From Scatosoma sp045656625 (GTDB lineage: Bacteria; Bacillota; Clostridia; Christensenellales; Borkfalkiaceae), in the NCBI GenBank assembly GCA_045656625.1, contig JAZORL010000137.1, positions 1 to 23,318 of the forward strand: a stretch of DNA of 23,318 bases, written 5' to 3'. The notes beneath the pieces were generated by a model. It saw nothing but the letters and a program-made list of their open reading frames with translations. It did no database searches and had not been told where the DNA came from. Position numbers and translations under genes: made by a program. Within the stretch, counting starts at the first letter, position 1. Each line of letters begins with the position of its first letter. This document shows positions 1 to 5,886 of this stretch, piece after piece.

Positions 1-615
1 GCTGTATGGATCTTCCATGATGTCTATGTCAAACGAATCCAGCAGTTCCATATCCTCAAAAATCATATAAAGCGTGTTTTTCGAAGCGTTAAAATGGTAA
101 GTATGGCGTCCGTCGGTGAAATAAGTATTATTTTGGTTGCCACGTCCTGCAATCAAGGATATATTGTCAATGTCGATATAGTCAAACGAGTGTTCTAAAA
201 TCTGCATTGTTCCGGGAATTCGTTTAACGATATGGTATATCATCTCGTTAATACCGTTTAAATTCTTGGTAATACGTATTCTCTCATTACGGTATTCTGC
301 GATTTTCTTGACAAGGTCTAAACCGCTTAACCCGACAAAAGTCGTTCTAAGTTTTCCGAACTCGGCAATCTTTTGATCGTCTTGTCCCGTCCATGTTTTC
401 AAACCGATTCCGACACCGTCTTTTTTCGCATCGGCAGAACAATCCATTCTTGCTAAATTGTCGGCTTCAAAATACTTACAAAAGATGTTTTCATGCGCTC
501 TGTACGGCAAATAAGGACAGTCGCTTTCGGAAAACAATCCTGTAAGCCTGCCCACGATAGAAAGCATCTTCTTGTAATTCTCTTTTTGAGTTTCGGGCTG
601 ACGTTCGTAAAACAT
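1..615 (-). CDS. Restriction-type protein, possibly NgoFVII-like endonuclease (partial, runs off left edge)
   Basis: The reading frame is open for 205 codons from an ATG at 615 to the window edge, so the C-terminus is missing. A very strong ribosome binding site (GGGAGGGGAG) lies just before the ATG. Residues about 41-75 hold the most conserved-looking stretch: ENIFCKYFEA, then an Asp-rich segment with SADAKKDGVG and IGLKTW. The spaced Asp (about D62) and Lys (K73) would fit a nuclease or substrate-binding site. From memory this resembles the N-terminal part of proteins annotated as NgoFVII-family/PLD-domain restriction endonucleases, but I cannot verify this and the diagnostic C-terminal part is not in the window. 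It follows vsr and a PD-(D/E)XK endonuclease gene on the same strand, 78 bp after the latter, which supports a restriction role. A specificity or helper subunit is the main alternative. Confidence 0.6.
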   Translation of the reverse strand, partial: MFYERQPETQKENYKKMLSIVGRLTGLFSESDCPYLPYRAHENIFCKYFEADNLARMDCSADAKKDGVGIGLKTWTGQDDQKIAEFGKLRTTFVGLSGLDLVKKIAEYRNERIRITKNLNGINEMIYHIVKRIPGTMQILEHSFDYIDIDNISLIAGRGNQNNTYFTDGRHTYHFNASKNTLYMIFEDMELLDSFDIDIMEDPYS

Positions 616-693
616 AGCTCCCCTCCCAACGCTTAACAGCGAAATTTCTTAATTATATATAACACAAAAAGCAACGGTCTAATCAAGATTTAA

Positions 694-1539
694 TTACATT
701 CCCAATAATGTTGCCATGGTATCCATCGGACGCAGGCAACCCGCTTGAACATAGTAATTATCAGCATCCATAGAAGTCTTACCGTTCAGCATCGCTTTTT
801 GCGGAAGAATATACTTGTTTTTTATTAAAAACTTTAAATCGTCCTTCGTGATATACCCTACGCACTGATACGACCATTCTTTGCTGAAAATTAAATCCCG
901 TAAAGTTTTTAAGTCAGCATTTTGGGAATATAAACGTCTTGCGGATCTCATTAAATCTTCGCAGCTCGGACTGAGTCTAATCAAAATGATAACATCATAT
1001 TCCGTCGCCCCCTTTCGGTCTTTATTCGGAATATAAACAGCATTTTCATCCCATTCTTTTGTTTCTAACAGCAAAAGATGCCCGTAATGTTTGGTCGACT
1101 TAATCGAAATCTCTTTTCCTTCGACAGAAAGATCTACGGTATCCCATACACCCAACTTATGTGCGGAAAAATCCGGTTCTGTTTCTACCCCTAATTCATA
1201 AAAGAAATTAGAAGCCGCACATTCCGCCAATTTCCCTTGAAAAGCATCTGCGAATATTTCCCCGTTCTTTCGAGTATGTATTCCGCCGCTTCGATGAGCT
1301 CTATGTTCTCCAACTCCGCCGAATGTCATTTGATAAGCGAAATTTAAAACCTTTTCTACTGTTTCCTTTTTAAATGTTCTGTCCTCTTTATAATCAACCT
1401 TTTTGTTGATATAATAACTATTCCCTTCCTGAGTCAAGCGCTCAAATTGTATATCGCATGCACCAAACGGAGCAACCGCACTGCGGTTGCCCTTTTTCTT
1501 CTTTTTTCTTTTAAATTTTTTAAAGAAAAAGAAAAACAT
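694..1539 (-). CDS. Putative type II restriction endonuclease, PD-(D/E)XK fold
   Basis: This 281-aa protein would cut foreign DNA as part of a restriction-modification system. The nuclease motif is visible: a helix with E106 (GKLAECAASNFFYELG), then D133/D136 in VWDTVDL, then the strand EISIKST with K147. The usual acidic residue of the (D/E)XK triad is replaced by Ser145, a variation known in some restriction enzymes; E143 could compensate. The start is supported by a GAGGAG ribosome binding site lying in the last codons of vsr; the vsr stop codon is one base from this ATG, so the two genes are translationally coupled. The first 26 residues are odd: five Phe, a long Lys/Arg run, then GNRSAVAPFG encoded by a perfect DNA palindrome. 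They may be a recent in-frame addition. The exact family and recognition site cannot be read from sequence. Confidence 0.7.
   Translation of the reverse strand: MFFFFFKKFKRKKKKKGNRSAVAPFGACDIQFERLTQEGNSYYINKKVDYKEDRTFKKETVEKVLNFAYQMTFGGVGEHRAHRSGGIHTRKNGEIFADAFQGKLAECAASNFFYELGVETEPDFSAHKLGVWDTVDLSVEGKEISIKSTKHYGHLLLLETKEWDENAVYIPNKDRKGATEYDVIILIRLSPSCEDLMRSARRLYSQNADLKTLRDLIFSKEWSYQCVGYITKDDLKFLIKNKYILPQKAMLNGKTSMDADNYYVQAGCLRPMDTMATLLGM
1472..1490. repeat. Perfect 9-bp inverted repeat inside the 5' end of the endonuclease gene
   Basis: The arms GCAACCGCA and TGCGGTTGC are separated by a single base. On the plus strand they are followed by a long T/C tract, so the structure looks like an intrinsic terminator on that strand. 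On the coding (minus) strand the hairpin would form about 50 nt after the start codon. It may be a dispersed palindromic repeat that landed in the gene. Confidence 0.6.
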
Positions 1540-1540
1540 C

Positions 1541-1957
1541 TTATCTCCTCATTGCTATAGCGTTAAAAATGCGCTGAACACACTCGTCCGTTTTCTTTCT
1601 GATATCCTTCTCCCAGAAACGAAGCACTATCCAGCCCTCAGCCTGCAGCTGTTCGGTAACTTGAAGATCTCGTTCCATATTTCTTTTTATTTTTTGCTTC
1701 CAATAATCAGAATTTGTTCCGATACGGTCTGTGCTTTCTTGGTAATTCTTCCCGTGCCAAAATTCGCTGTCGCAAAAAACAGCTATCTTGTATTTTGTAA
1801 GGGCAATATCAGGTTTCCCAACAGCTTTTTTGTAATTCTTGCGATATCGGTAACCGCGATTCCAAAGCTCTTTTCGGAGAAGTAATTCAATCTCCGTATC
1901 CTTCGACCTGATCGCCTGCATATTCTTTTTTCTCTGTTCCGGAGTATGGTTGTCCAT
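1541..1957 (-). CDS. vsr: Very-short-patch repair endonuclease Vsr
   Basis: Vsr nicks DNA 5' of the T in T:G mismatches that arise when 5-methylcytosine made by a cognate methyltransferase deaminates; it is normally encoded beside a C5 restriction-modification system. The 138-aa product has the usual family length and motifs: MDNHTPEQRKKNMQAIRSKD at the N-terminus, a catalytic-type Asp in GKPDI (D50), CDSEFWHG (residues 62-69), the WKQKIKRNMERD helix and the VLRFWEKDI strand. I placed the start at 1957 rather than the upstream ATG at 1999. The inner ATG has an AAAGGA site at proper spacing and gives the family N-terminus, whereas the upstream ATG lies almost at the predicted transcription start and has no ribosome site. 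It is the first gene after a consensus promoter, and its 3' end carries the ribosome site of the next gene. Confidence 0.93.
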   Translation of the reverse strand: MDNHTPEQRKKNMQAIRSKDTEIELLLRKELWNRGYRYRKNYKKAVGKPDIALTKYKIAVFCDSEFWHGKNYQESTDRIGTNSDYWKQKIKRNMERDLQVTEQLQAEGWIVLRFWEKDIRKKTDECVQRIFNAIAMRR

Positions 1958-2002
1958 GCAATCCTTTATAAAAGCTATTTTTAATTTGTTATTATACATA
2001 TA

Positions 2003-2031
2003 ATTATATATTACGATAAGGAATTTGTCAA
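2003..2031 (-). promoter_or_regulatory. Consensus sigma-70/A promoter of the vsr-restriction operon
   Basis: Reading the minus strand, TTGACA (2031-2026) is followed after exactly 17 bp by TATAAT (2008-2003). Both hexamers match consensus. Predicted transcription starts near 1996-1999, giving a leader of about 40 nt before the vsr ATG at 1957. Confidence 0.82.
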
Positions 2032-2084
2032 GAGCGCTTTTACTTTTTCTGCAAATTGCTTAATTAAGCGTTTTTTCTTAAAAT

Positions 2085-2116
2085 CCCTTTTCTTTGTTTA
2101 CTGCGTATCAAATTTT
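2085..2116 (+). repeat. Direct repeat, left copy
   Basis: This 32-nt stretch matches 2712-2743 at about 29 positions, with the first 18 nt (CCCTTTTCTTTGTTTACT) identical. The dyad present in the right copy is less perfect here. It lies between the vsr promoter and a plus-strand promoter. Confidence 0.6.
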
Positions 2117-2135
2117 GCGTAGTGAGCGAAAGGAT

Positions 2136-2164
2136 TTGACTAATTTCCCAAGGTATGCTATACT
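2136..2164 (+). promoter_or_regulatory. Plus-strand promoter with extended -10
   Basis: TTGACT (2136-2141), a 17-bp spacer and TATACT (2159-2164) form a good sigma-A promoter, and the TGC just before the -10 gives an extended -10 motif. Transcription would start near 2171 and run into the tandem hairpins. No protein gene lies within reach on this strand. Confidence 0.5.
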
Positions 2165-2195
2165 GCAACAAACTCGATGGGTATATAAAAAAATC

Positions 2196-2265
2196 AGTTG
2201 TCTTCAATTTGCAGACAACTAAAAATATCGAAGAACAACGAGTTGTTTACAAATTGCAATCAACT
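2196..2265. repeat. Two tandem 25-nt hairpin repeats
   Basis: Copy A (2196-2220) is AGTTGTCT-N9-AGACAACT. Copy B (2241-2265) is AGTTGTTT-N9-AATCAACT. They match at 20 of 25 positions, start 45 bp apart and share the 8-9-8 stem-loop layout. At stem position 7 a C-G pair in A is a T-A pair in B, a compensatory change; copy B has one mismatch at position 6. They could be RNA hairpins or a pair of operator sites for a dimeric regulator. Confidence 0.6.
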
Positions 2266-2338
2266 GAATTTAATGGTTTGCGATAAAGGTTTTTACTGCT
2301 GTCGAAAGAATGGATACGTACATGGGTATATCGTTTTG

Positions 2339-2390
2339 AAAAAAAATAAAGGTGTGGTCATCGCAAAATACTGCGGTTGACCACACCTTT
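2339..2390 (-). terminator. Intrinsic terminator, minus strand
   Basis: A perfect 13-bp stem pairs AAAGGTGTGGTCA (2348-2360) with TGACCACACCTTT (2378-2390), with a small inner CGCA/TGCG stem in the loop. On the minus strand it is followed by a run of eight T (2346-2339). It would stop transcripts coming from the right. Confidence 0.65.
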
Positions 2391-2562
2391 GACCATCTAC
2401 AGACTCGGACTACGTGGAAACAGTGTTAACAAGAGCACCCGAAAGCACCGTTTTCGGACTAAAAAGCACCTAAAATCACTAAAAATTACATAAAAAACTT
2501 ATGCAGATGCGTTCGGGACACTGCGTTTACAAGACCGAATATTTCCCCCTAAAAAACCTCAA

Positions 2563-2596
2563 AAAAGCCTTGAAACAAGCGGGTTTCAAGGCTTTT
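2563..2596. terminator. Bidirectional intrinsic terminator
   Basis: A perfect 14-bp stem pairs AAAAGCCTTGAAAC with GTTTCAAGGCTTTT around a 6-nt loop. T-rich tracts follow on both strands (TTTTCACTTTTT on plus, TTTTTTGAGGTTTTTT on minus). It probably ends the oxidoreductase operon on the minus strand and any plus-strand transcript from the promoter at 2136. Confidence 0.8.
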
Positions 2597-2711
2597 CACT
2601 TTTTCCGAAAAAACTGCTATAAAAATCACTTTAAGCACATGTTTTGACCACTTATAAAAAGATGAATTTTTAAGTCAAATTCAGGCATATCTTTACACCT
2701 CAAAAACAACT

Positions 2712-2743
2712 CCCTTTTCTTTGTTTACTACGTAGCAAACTTT
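2712..2743 (+). repeat. Direct repeat, right copy, with central dyad
   Basis: This is the second copy of the repeat at 2085-2116. Its part at 2723-2740 (GTTTACTACGTAGCAAAC) is an 18-bp palindrome with one mismatched pair. It lies a few bases beyond the stop of a truncated gene stub (2749-2784), so it may mark the edge of an insertion or deletion. Confidence 0.55.
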
Positions 2744-2748
2744 GATGG

Positions 2749-2784
2749 CTAAAACAATAAATTTACCTTATATTCGTATGCCAT
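2749..2784 (-). pseudogene. 11-codon gene stub with a strong ribosome binding site
   Basis: Immediately after the oxidoreductase stop there is AGGAG, a 4-nt spacer and an ATG, the typical start of a next gene in an operon. The frame reads MAYEYKVNLLF and stops at 2749, six bases from the direct repeat copy at 2712-2743. I infer that a downstream operon gene was cut off here, leaving only its first codons. The function cannot be told from 11 residues. It could instead be a chance or leader-type micro-ORF. Confidence 0.4.
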
Positions 2785-2795
2785 AATACTCCTAT

Positions 2796-4028
2796 TTATT
2801 TTTTGATTAAGCGAGTATCTCCATGATTCATTCTCGATTCTTCAGCAGCAAAGCTCATCAAATGGCTTTCAATAGATACGTCCAAATATGTAATACCTTC
2901 CGCAATTTCACCATTCAATGCACGATAAAGACTATTCATCATAAAGTAGTCACCGCCCATGTGTCTGCCAACGCTTGCTTCGGAAACGTCTATGGTTATC
3001 TTTTCGACTTCACCGCCAAAACAACGAATTTCCATCGTGTTCTCTTCCACGCAACCAACAAGTTCCGCTTTTGTGCCGTGTATCTTCAAATCACGGTAAA
3101 TTTCCTTGCTGAACGCCGTCATAGTATGGCAAGCAGTCTTACCATTTGCAAACTGCATAATCGTTACTTGATGATCCACCACATCGTTATCCGTCTTATA
3201 TACACATTTATCATACTGCGTGCCTTTCAAATCGGTCAAAACGTTTTCTTTAATATGTTCTTTCGTGGTGAAATAGCTTGCAAAAAAATCACCTTCAGGG
3301 GACGTATAAATCGTCTGCGCTTTATAAATACAATCGGTAAGAGGACAAGCAGAACAATATTCCGTACTGCCTACGGGCGCATTTTCAGGAGTGAAATGCG
3401 ATAAACCGCCATAAGAATTCACCGATAAACAATTTTCACCCATTAAATACCGTAAAATATCCATATCGTGACAGCATTTTGCTAAAATCATCGGGCTGGA
3501 TTGGGCTTTATTGCGCCAAGGCCCACGAACAAAACTGTGCGCTTGGTGATAATACCCCACGTTCTCGCTTGCGTGAATGGTAATCACTTCACCCAATTTC
3601 CCACTGTCGATAATACGCTTCACCGTGGAATAGAACGGCGTGTAACGCAAAACGTGACATACAACCACCTTTCTATTATATTGCTTACTCGCTTCGTAAA
3701 TCGCCAAGCTATCTTCTTTATTATTCGCAATCGGCTTTTCAAGCAACAAGTCGTAACCTGCCTGCATCATTGCGATTGCATGCTCCTTATGGTCCTCGTC
3801 TTGGGTAGCCACCGCAACGATATCCGCGCTTATTTTTTTACCGAGAAAATCATGATAATTTTTAAATAATCTCGTACCTGGGTATGTCGTTTTAGCCAAT
3901 TCTAATCTTTCGGGATTGTTTTCGATAATGGCAACCAACCTAAATTTTTCAGGGTACGTCTTCGCAAAGTTTGCGTATATCGTTCCTCTTGCGCCTAAAC
4001 CAAATACGACTAAATTTTTAATTTCCAT
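2796..4028 (-). CDS. Gfo/Idh/MocA family NAD(P)-dependent oxidoreductase
   Basis: These cytoplasmic enzymes use NAD(P) to oxidise or reduce sugars, inositols and related polyols. The 410-aa protein has the N-terminal Rossmann fold with GLGARG (residues 10-15), an acidic residue at the end of the second strand (IIENN), the EKP motif at 97-99 that carries the catalytic-type Lys, and a likely active-site CHDMD (186-190). Between the two lobes lies a Cys cluster, C225-x2-C228-P-x4-C233, seen in a subset of the family and possibly metal-binding. The start is supported by GAGGAAA about 7 nt upstream. It follows the truncated phosphatase gene by 27 bp, with which it presumably formed an operon divergent from the AraC regulator. 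The neighbouring glycoside hydrolase remnant suggests a plant-sugar pathway, but the substrate is unknown. Confidence 0.88.
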   Translation of the reverse strand: MEIKNLVVFGLGARGTIYANFAKTYPEKFRLVAIIENNPERLELAKTTYPGTRLFKNYHDFLGKKISADIVAVATQDEDHKEHAIAMMQAGYDLLLEKPIANNKEDSLAIYEASKQYNRKVVVCHVLRYTPFYSTVKRIIDSGKLGEVITIHASENVGYYHQAHSFVRGPWRNKAQSSPMILAKCCHDMDILRYLMGENCLSVNSYGGLSHFTPENAPVGSTEYCSACPLTDCIYKAQTIYTSPEGDFFASYFTTKEHIKENVLTDLKGTQYDKCVYKTDNDVVDHQVTIMQFANGKTACHTMTAFSKEIYRDLKIHGTKAELVGCVEENTMEIRCFGGEVEKITIDVSEASVGRHMGGDYFMMNSLYRALNGEIAEGITYLDVSIESHLMSFAAEESRMNHGDTRLIKK

Positions 4029-4055
4029 TGTTGTTTCCTCGTATTACCAATTTTA

Positions 4056-4619
4056 TTATTCCGTCATAATGTTTTTAACACGCTCTAAAACGTCTGCGGA
4101 AATAAAACATTCCTCAGTCAAAAATCTTTCAATTGCCTTGGAAAGAACCCTATCCTCCGCCCCGTAATTATCCAAAATTACCTTATGCAATTTACCCCAA
4201 GCTACATAATTAATAGTAGGATCGTCCAACATGACAAGATCGTCTTCGGCAAAATCACCGCCTGTGCCTGCTCCGCGCCAACGCTTACCGCATATGGAAA
4301 AGGACGTGGTTTCAAAATCACGCGTCAAATCCTCATACGATACCCCAAGCAAGCCGTTAATCAAAAAGGTAAGCGTACCTGTTCTATCCGCGCCTGCATT
4401 GCAATGATAATAAATAGGATAATTGCTTTCATCTGCAAGAAGCTCAAAAATGCCCTTTAACGCTGATTTTGTACTGCCAGAAGATAATATATTATCATAT
4501 TGCCCAATCGGAAGCATTTCATAGGGCGCTTCTGCATTGAAATAATTTGCGTTTTGACCGCTATTATCGCTGGAACTGCGCAAATCCAACTCCAAACGAA
4601 TGCCCAACCTTTCCGACAT
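4056..4619 (-). pseudogene. Tyrosine phosphatase family protein, 5'-truncated
   Basis: The 187-codon frame carries the Cys-based phosphatase loop HCNAGADRTG, with C73 as the nucleophile and R79, followed by a typical helical C-terminal half (LLGVSYEDLTRDFETTSF). It belongs with the bacterial tyrosine/dual-specificity-like phosphatases that remove phosphate from proteins or phosphoinositides. Family members normally have a further N-terminal part with an NFRDLGG-type motif before the ...LGIRTDLDLR strand. Here the frame begins exactly at that strand (ERLGIRLELDLRSS) and two stop codons, TAG TAA, sit directly before the ATG. No ribosome site is present. I infer a deletion or rearrangement that removed the 5' half, leaving an inactive or untranslated remnant. 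A shortened but functional protein cannot be fully excluded. Confidence 0.72.
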
Positions 4620-4661
4620 TTACTATAAATTGTTGTTTTTTTAATATACACGGGTTTTTAC

Positions 4662-4694
4662 TTGCATTTTATTTTCTTATGTATTATAATGCAA
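4662..4694 (+). promoter_or_regulatory. araC-type gene promoter inside an inverted repeat (leaderless start)
   Basis: TTGCAT (4662-4667), a 17-bp spacer and a perfect TATAAT (4685-4690) form a strong promoter. The predicted transcription start is about 4697, the first base of the regulator's ATG, so the mRNA would be leaderless; no Shine-Dalgarno site is present. TTGCATT (4662-4668) and AATGCAA (4688-4694) are inverted copies covering both promoter elements, which would suit an operator for autorepression. Confidence 0.7.
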
Positions 4695-4696
4695 AT

Positions 4697-5536
4697 ATGT
4701 ACACTTATATCATTCCAAAACTGCAAAAAAACGAATGTACCACCAATAAGTGGTACTACTCATCTGACCCGCATATCCATCAAGACTGGGAGTTTACCAC
4801 CACAACGAAGGGAATGGCAAAAAATATTATCAACGACATCCCCTACGAAAATGTCCCCGATACTTTTTTATTGCTTGGGCCAAATCACATTCATGCGCAA
4901 CAGACCAAAGGTGGAATTATCAGACGAGATATTTGTATCTCCACGGAGTCCTTCATCGATTTTTGCAATAGCATAAAATCAGGCTTATATGAAGAGCTTA
5001 ACGCTTCACGAGATCCTATTCAAATCCATCTCCCCACCAATACCTACCAAGAAGTTTTGACGCGTTTAGAAGCGGTTGATATCTATAAAACGACGCATCC
5101 TACCGAAGAAGCCCCCATTTTACGTTCCATTATTACTTATCTTTTGGGGCTTTATATCGAACAATCGCATCTCAAGAATAAACGAACTTCACCTACTTGG
5201 TTTTCCGAATTTATGCACAAAATTCACGAGCCGGAATATTTCACAAGAAAGATTGAAGATCTTGCAAAAGAAGCCAATTATTCGCACGCACACCTCTTGA
5301 CAATTTTTAAGCAGGAAACTGGCAGAACCTTGATTTCTTATATCACCGCTCAACGCATGAACTATGCGTCCAAACTGCTAATCAACACCACCCTGCCAAT
5401 TATTCAAATCGCCAACCAGGTTGGATATGATAATCACTCCTTCTTTACCCAAAAGTTTAAAGAATACTTTCATTCATCCCCTACGGCTTATCGAAAAAAA
5501 CACACCAAACCATTTTCAACCAATGCAGACACTTAA
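4697..5536 (+). CDS. AraC family transcriptional regulator
   Basis: This 279-aa protein should be a DNA-binding regulator that senses a sugar-like ligand with an N-terminal cupin-type domain (His-rich segment DPHIHQDWEF and LLLGPNHIHAQ in the first third). The C-terminal 100 residues form the two-helix-turn-helix AraC domain: KIEDLAKEANYSHAHLLTIF, then ISYITAQRMNYASKLL, then the signature IIQIANQVGYDNHSFFTQKF and a YFHSSPTAYRKKH ending. I chose the ATG at 4697 because upstream codons overlap the promoter and add unrelated residues; an in-frame ATG at 4679 lies between -35 and -10 and cannot be transcribed from this promoter. It diverges from the phosphatase/oxidoreductase genes, and a glycoside hydrolase remnant lies downstream, so its targets are probably carbohydrate genes, some now lost. 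A terminator follows the stop. Confidence 0.88.
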   Translation: MYTYIIPKLQKNECTTNKWYYSSDPHIHQDWEFTTTTKGMAKNIINDIPYENVPDTFLLLGPNHIHAQQTKGGIIRRDICISTESFIDFCNSIKSGLYEELNASRDPIQIHLPTNTYQEVLTRLEAVDIYKTTHPTEEAPILRSIITYLLGLYIEQSHLKNKRTSPTWFSEFMHKIHEPEYFTRKIEDLAKEANYSHAHLLTIFKQETGRTLISYITAQRMNYASKLLINTTLPIIQIANQVGYDNHSFFTQKFKEYFHSSPTAYRKKHTKPFSTNADT

Positions 5537-5553
5537 AATTTTATCACTTTTTT

Positions 5554-5586
5554 AAACACAGTTTTCTTTAAGACTGTGTTTTTTTA
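5554..5586 (+). terminator. Intrinsic terminator after the AraC-family gene
   Basis: AAACACAGT (5554-5562) pairs with ACTGTGTTT (5573-5581), followed by a T run to 5586. It lies 18 bp after the regulator stop codon. The minus strand has no T tract after the stem, so it acts in one direction. Confidence 0.82.
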
Positions 5587-5886
5587 TCATTTTAATAAAT
5601 AAAATACCTGTTCTCCGTCGTGCTCTTCCTTGCGCAAAACCCTTCTGTTCCCAAAATCATATGCAACGTCCGCATTTCCAAATACGCCTACCGTTAAGCA
5701 AATTTCATCCGCTTCATAACGCCATTCCACGCGAACTTCTCCACATTCAAACTCGTAACGCCCCTTTGCATAATCGAGCTGACTGCTAAGATCAGAGGAA
5801 ATGAGAAAGTTCCCCTTCTTGCGACGCTTGATTCCCAAAACGTAGGCATACAACCAATACACGCAAGAACCTAAGGAATAGTGGTT
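5587..5886 (-). pseudogene. C-terminal fragment of a glycoside hydrolase, probably GH78 alpha-L-rhamnosidase
   Basis: The minus-strand frame reads NHYSLGSCVYWLYAYVLGIK, then KKGNFLIS, LDYAKGRYEFECGEVRVEWR and ends at a TGA at 5587. The pattern NHY-x-x-GS followed by a GI segment and a beta-rich tail with YAKG-x-YE and VEWR resembles the end of the six-hairpin catalytic domain and the C-terminal beta-sandwich of GH78 enzymes, which remove terminal L-rhamnose from glycans. The family assignment is from memory of the pattern and is moderate. Only about 100 of the expected 700 or more residues remain. Homology stops at N5886-5884; the next bases belong to an IS3 transposase on the other strand. 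The gene was therefore cut by an insertion plus deletion. Confidence 0.55.

Larger units (their letters stand above)
2171..2605 (+). ncRNA. Candidate non-coding RNA of unknown family
   Basis: A promoter ends at 2164 and a strong intrinsic terminator followed by a T-rich tract lies at 2563-2605. The sequence between has no frame with a credible ribosome site. A transcript of about 430 nt would contain two similar 8-bp-stem hairpins (2196-2220 and 2241-2265) and a 13-bp stem (2348-2390). I do not recognise RNase P, SRP, tmRNA, 6S or a riboswitch in it. The alternative is that the region is a remnant of a mobile element whose signals are no longer used. Confidence 0.3.
1958..2795. other. 838-bp gene-poor interval with promoters, hairpins and direct repeats
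   Basis: I see no convincing protein gene here apart from an 11-codon stub at its right end. A 60-codon plus-strand frame (2198-2380) starts at a TTG inside a hairpin, has no ribosome site and looks like chance. The interval holds the vsr promoter, a plus-strand promoter (2136-2164), two tandem hairpins (2196-2265), a minus-strand terminator (2339-2390), a bidirectional terminator (2563-2596) and two 32-nt direct repeats (2085-2116 and 2712-2743). A 12-bp palindrome, GCTTAATTAAGC, lies at 2058-2069. From about 2391 to 2560 there is only AT-rich sequence with a weak hairpin near 2428-2450. Confidence 0.6.

Noticed and set aside
1487..1885. 132-codon plus-strand frame across the vsr/endonuclease junction
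   Set aside because: It is antisense to vsr, which has unmistakable family motifs, and its start lies in a poly-T tract.
1997..1999. Upstream ATG as the start of vsr
   Set aside because: It coincides with the predicted transcription start and has no ribosome site. The ATG at 1957 has AAAGGA and gives the normal Vsr N-terminus.
2058..2069. Palindrome GCTTAATTAAGC followed by T-rich DNA as a terminator
   Set aside because: Only a 4-bp stem with an AATT loop can form, too weak for an intrinsic terminator.
2196..2265. Short CRISPR array
   Set aside because: Only two units exist, they differ at five of 25 positions, the spacer is 20 nt and there are no cas genes in view.
2198..2380. 60-codon plus-strand frame downstream of the promoter at 2136
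   Set aside because: It begins at a TTG within a hairpin, has no ribosome site, ends inside the terminator-like stem and looks like no protein family.
4457..4651. 64-codon minus-strand frame as the missing 5' half of the phosphatase
   Set aside because: Its translation is the out-of-frame reading of the same DNA and contains no phosphatase N-terminal motif, so a simple frameshift does not restore the gene.
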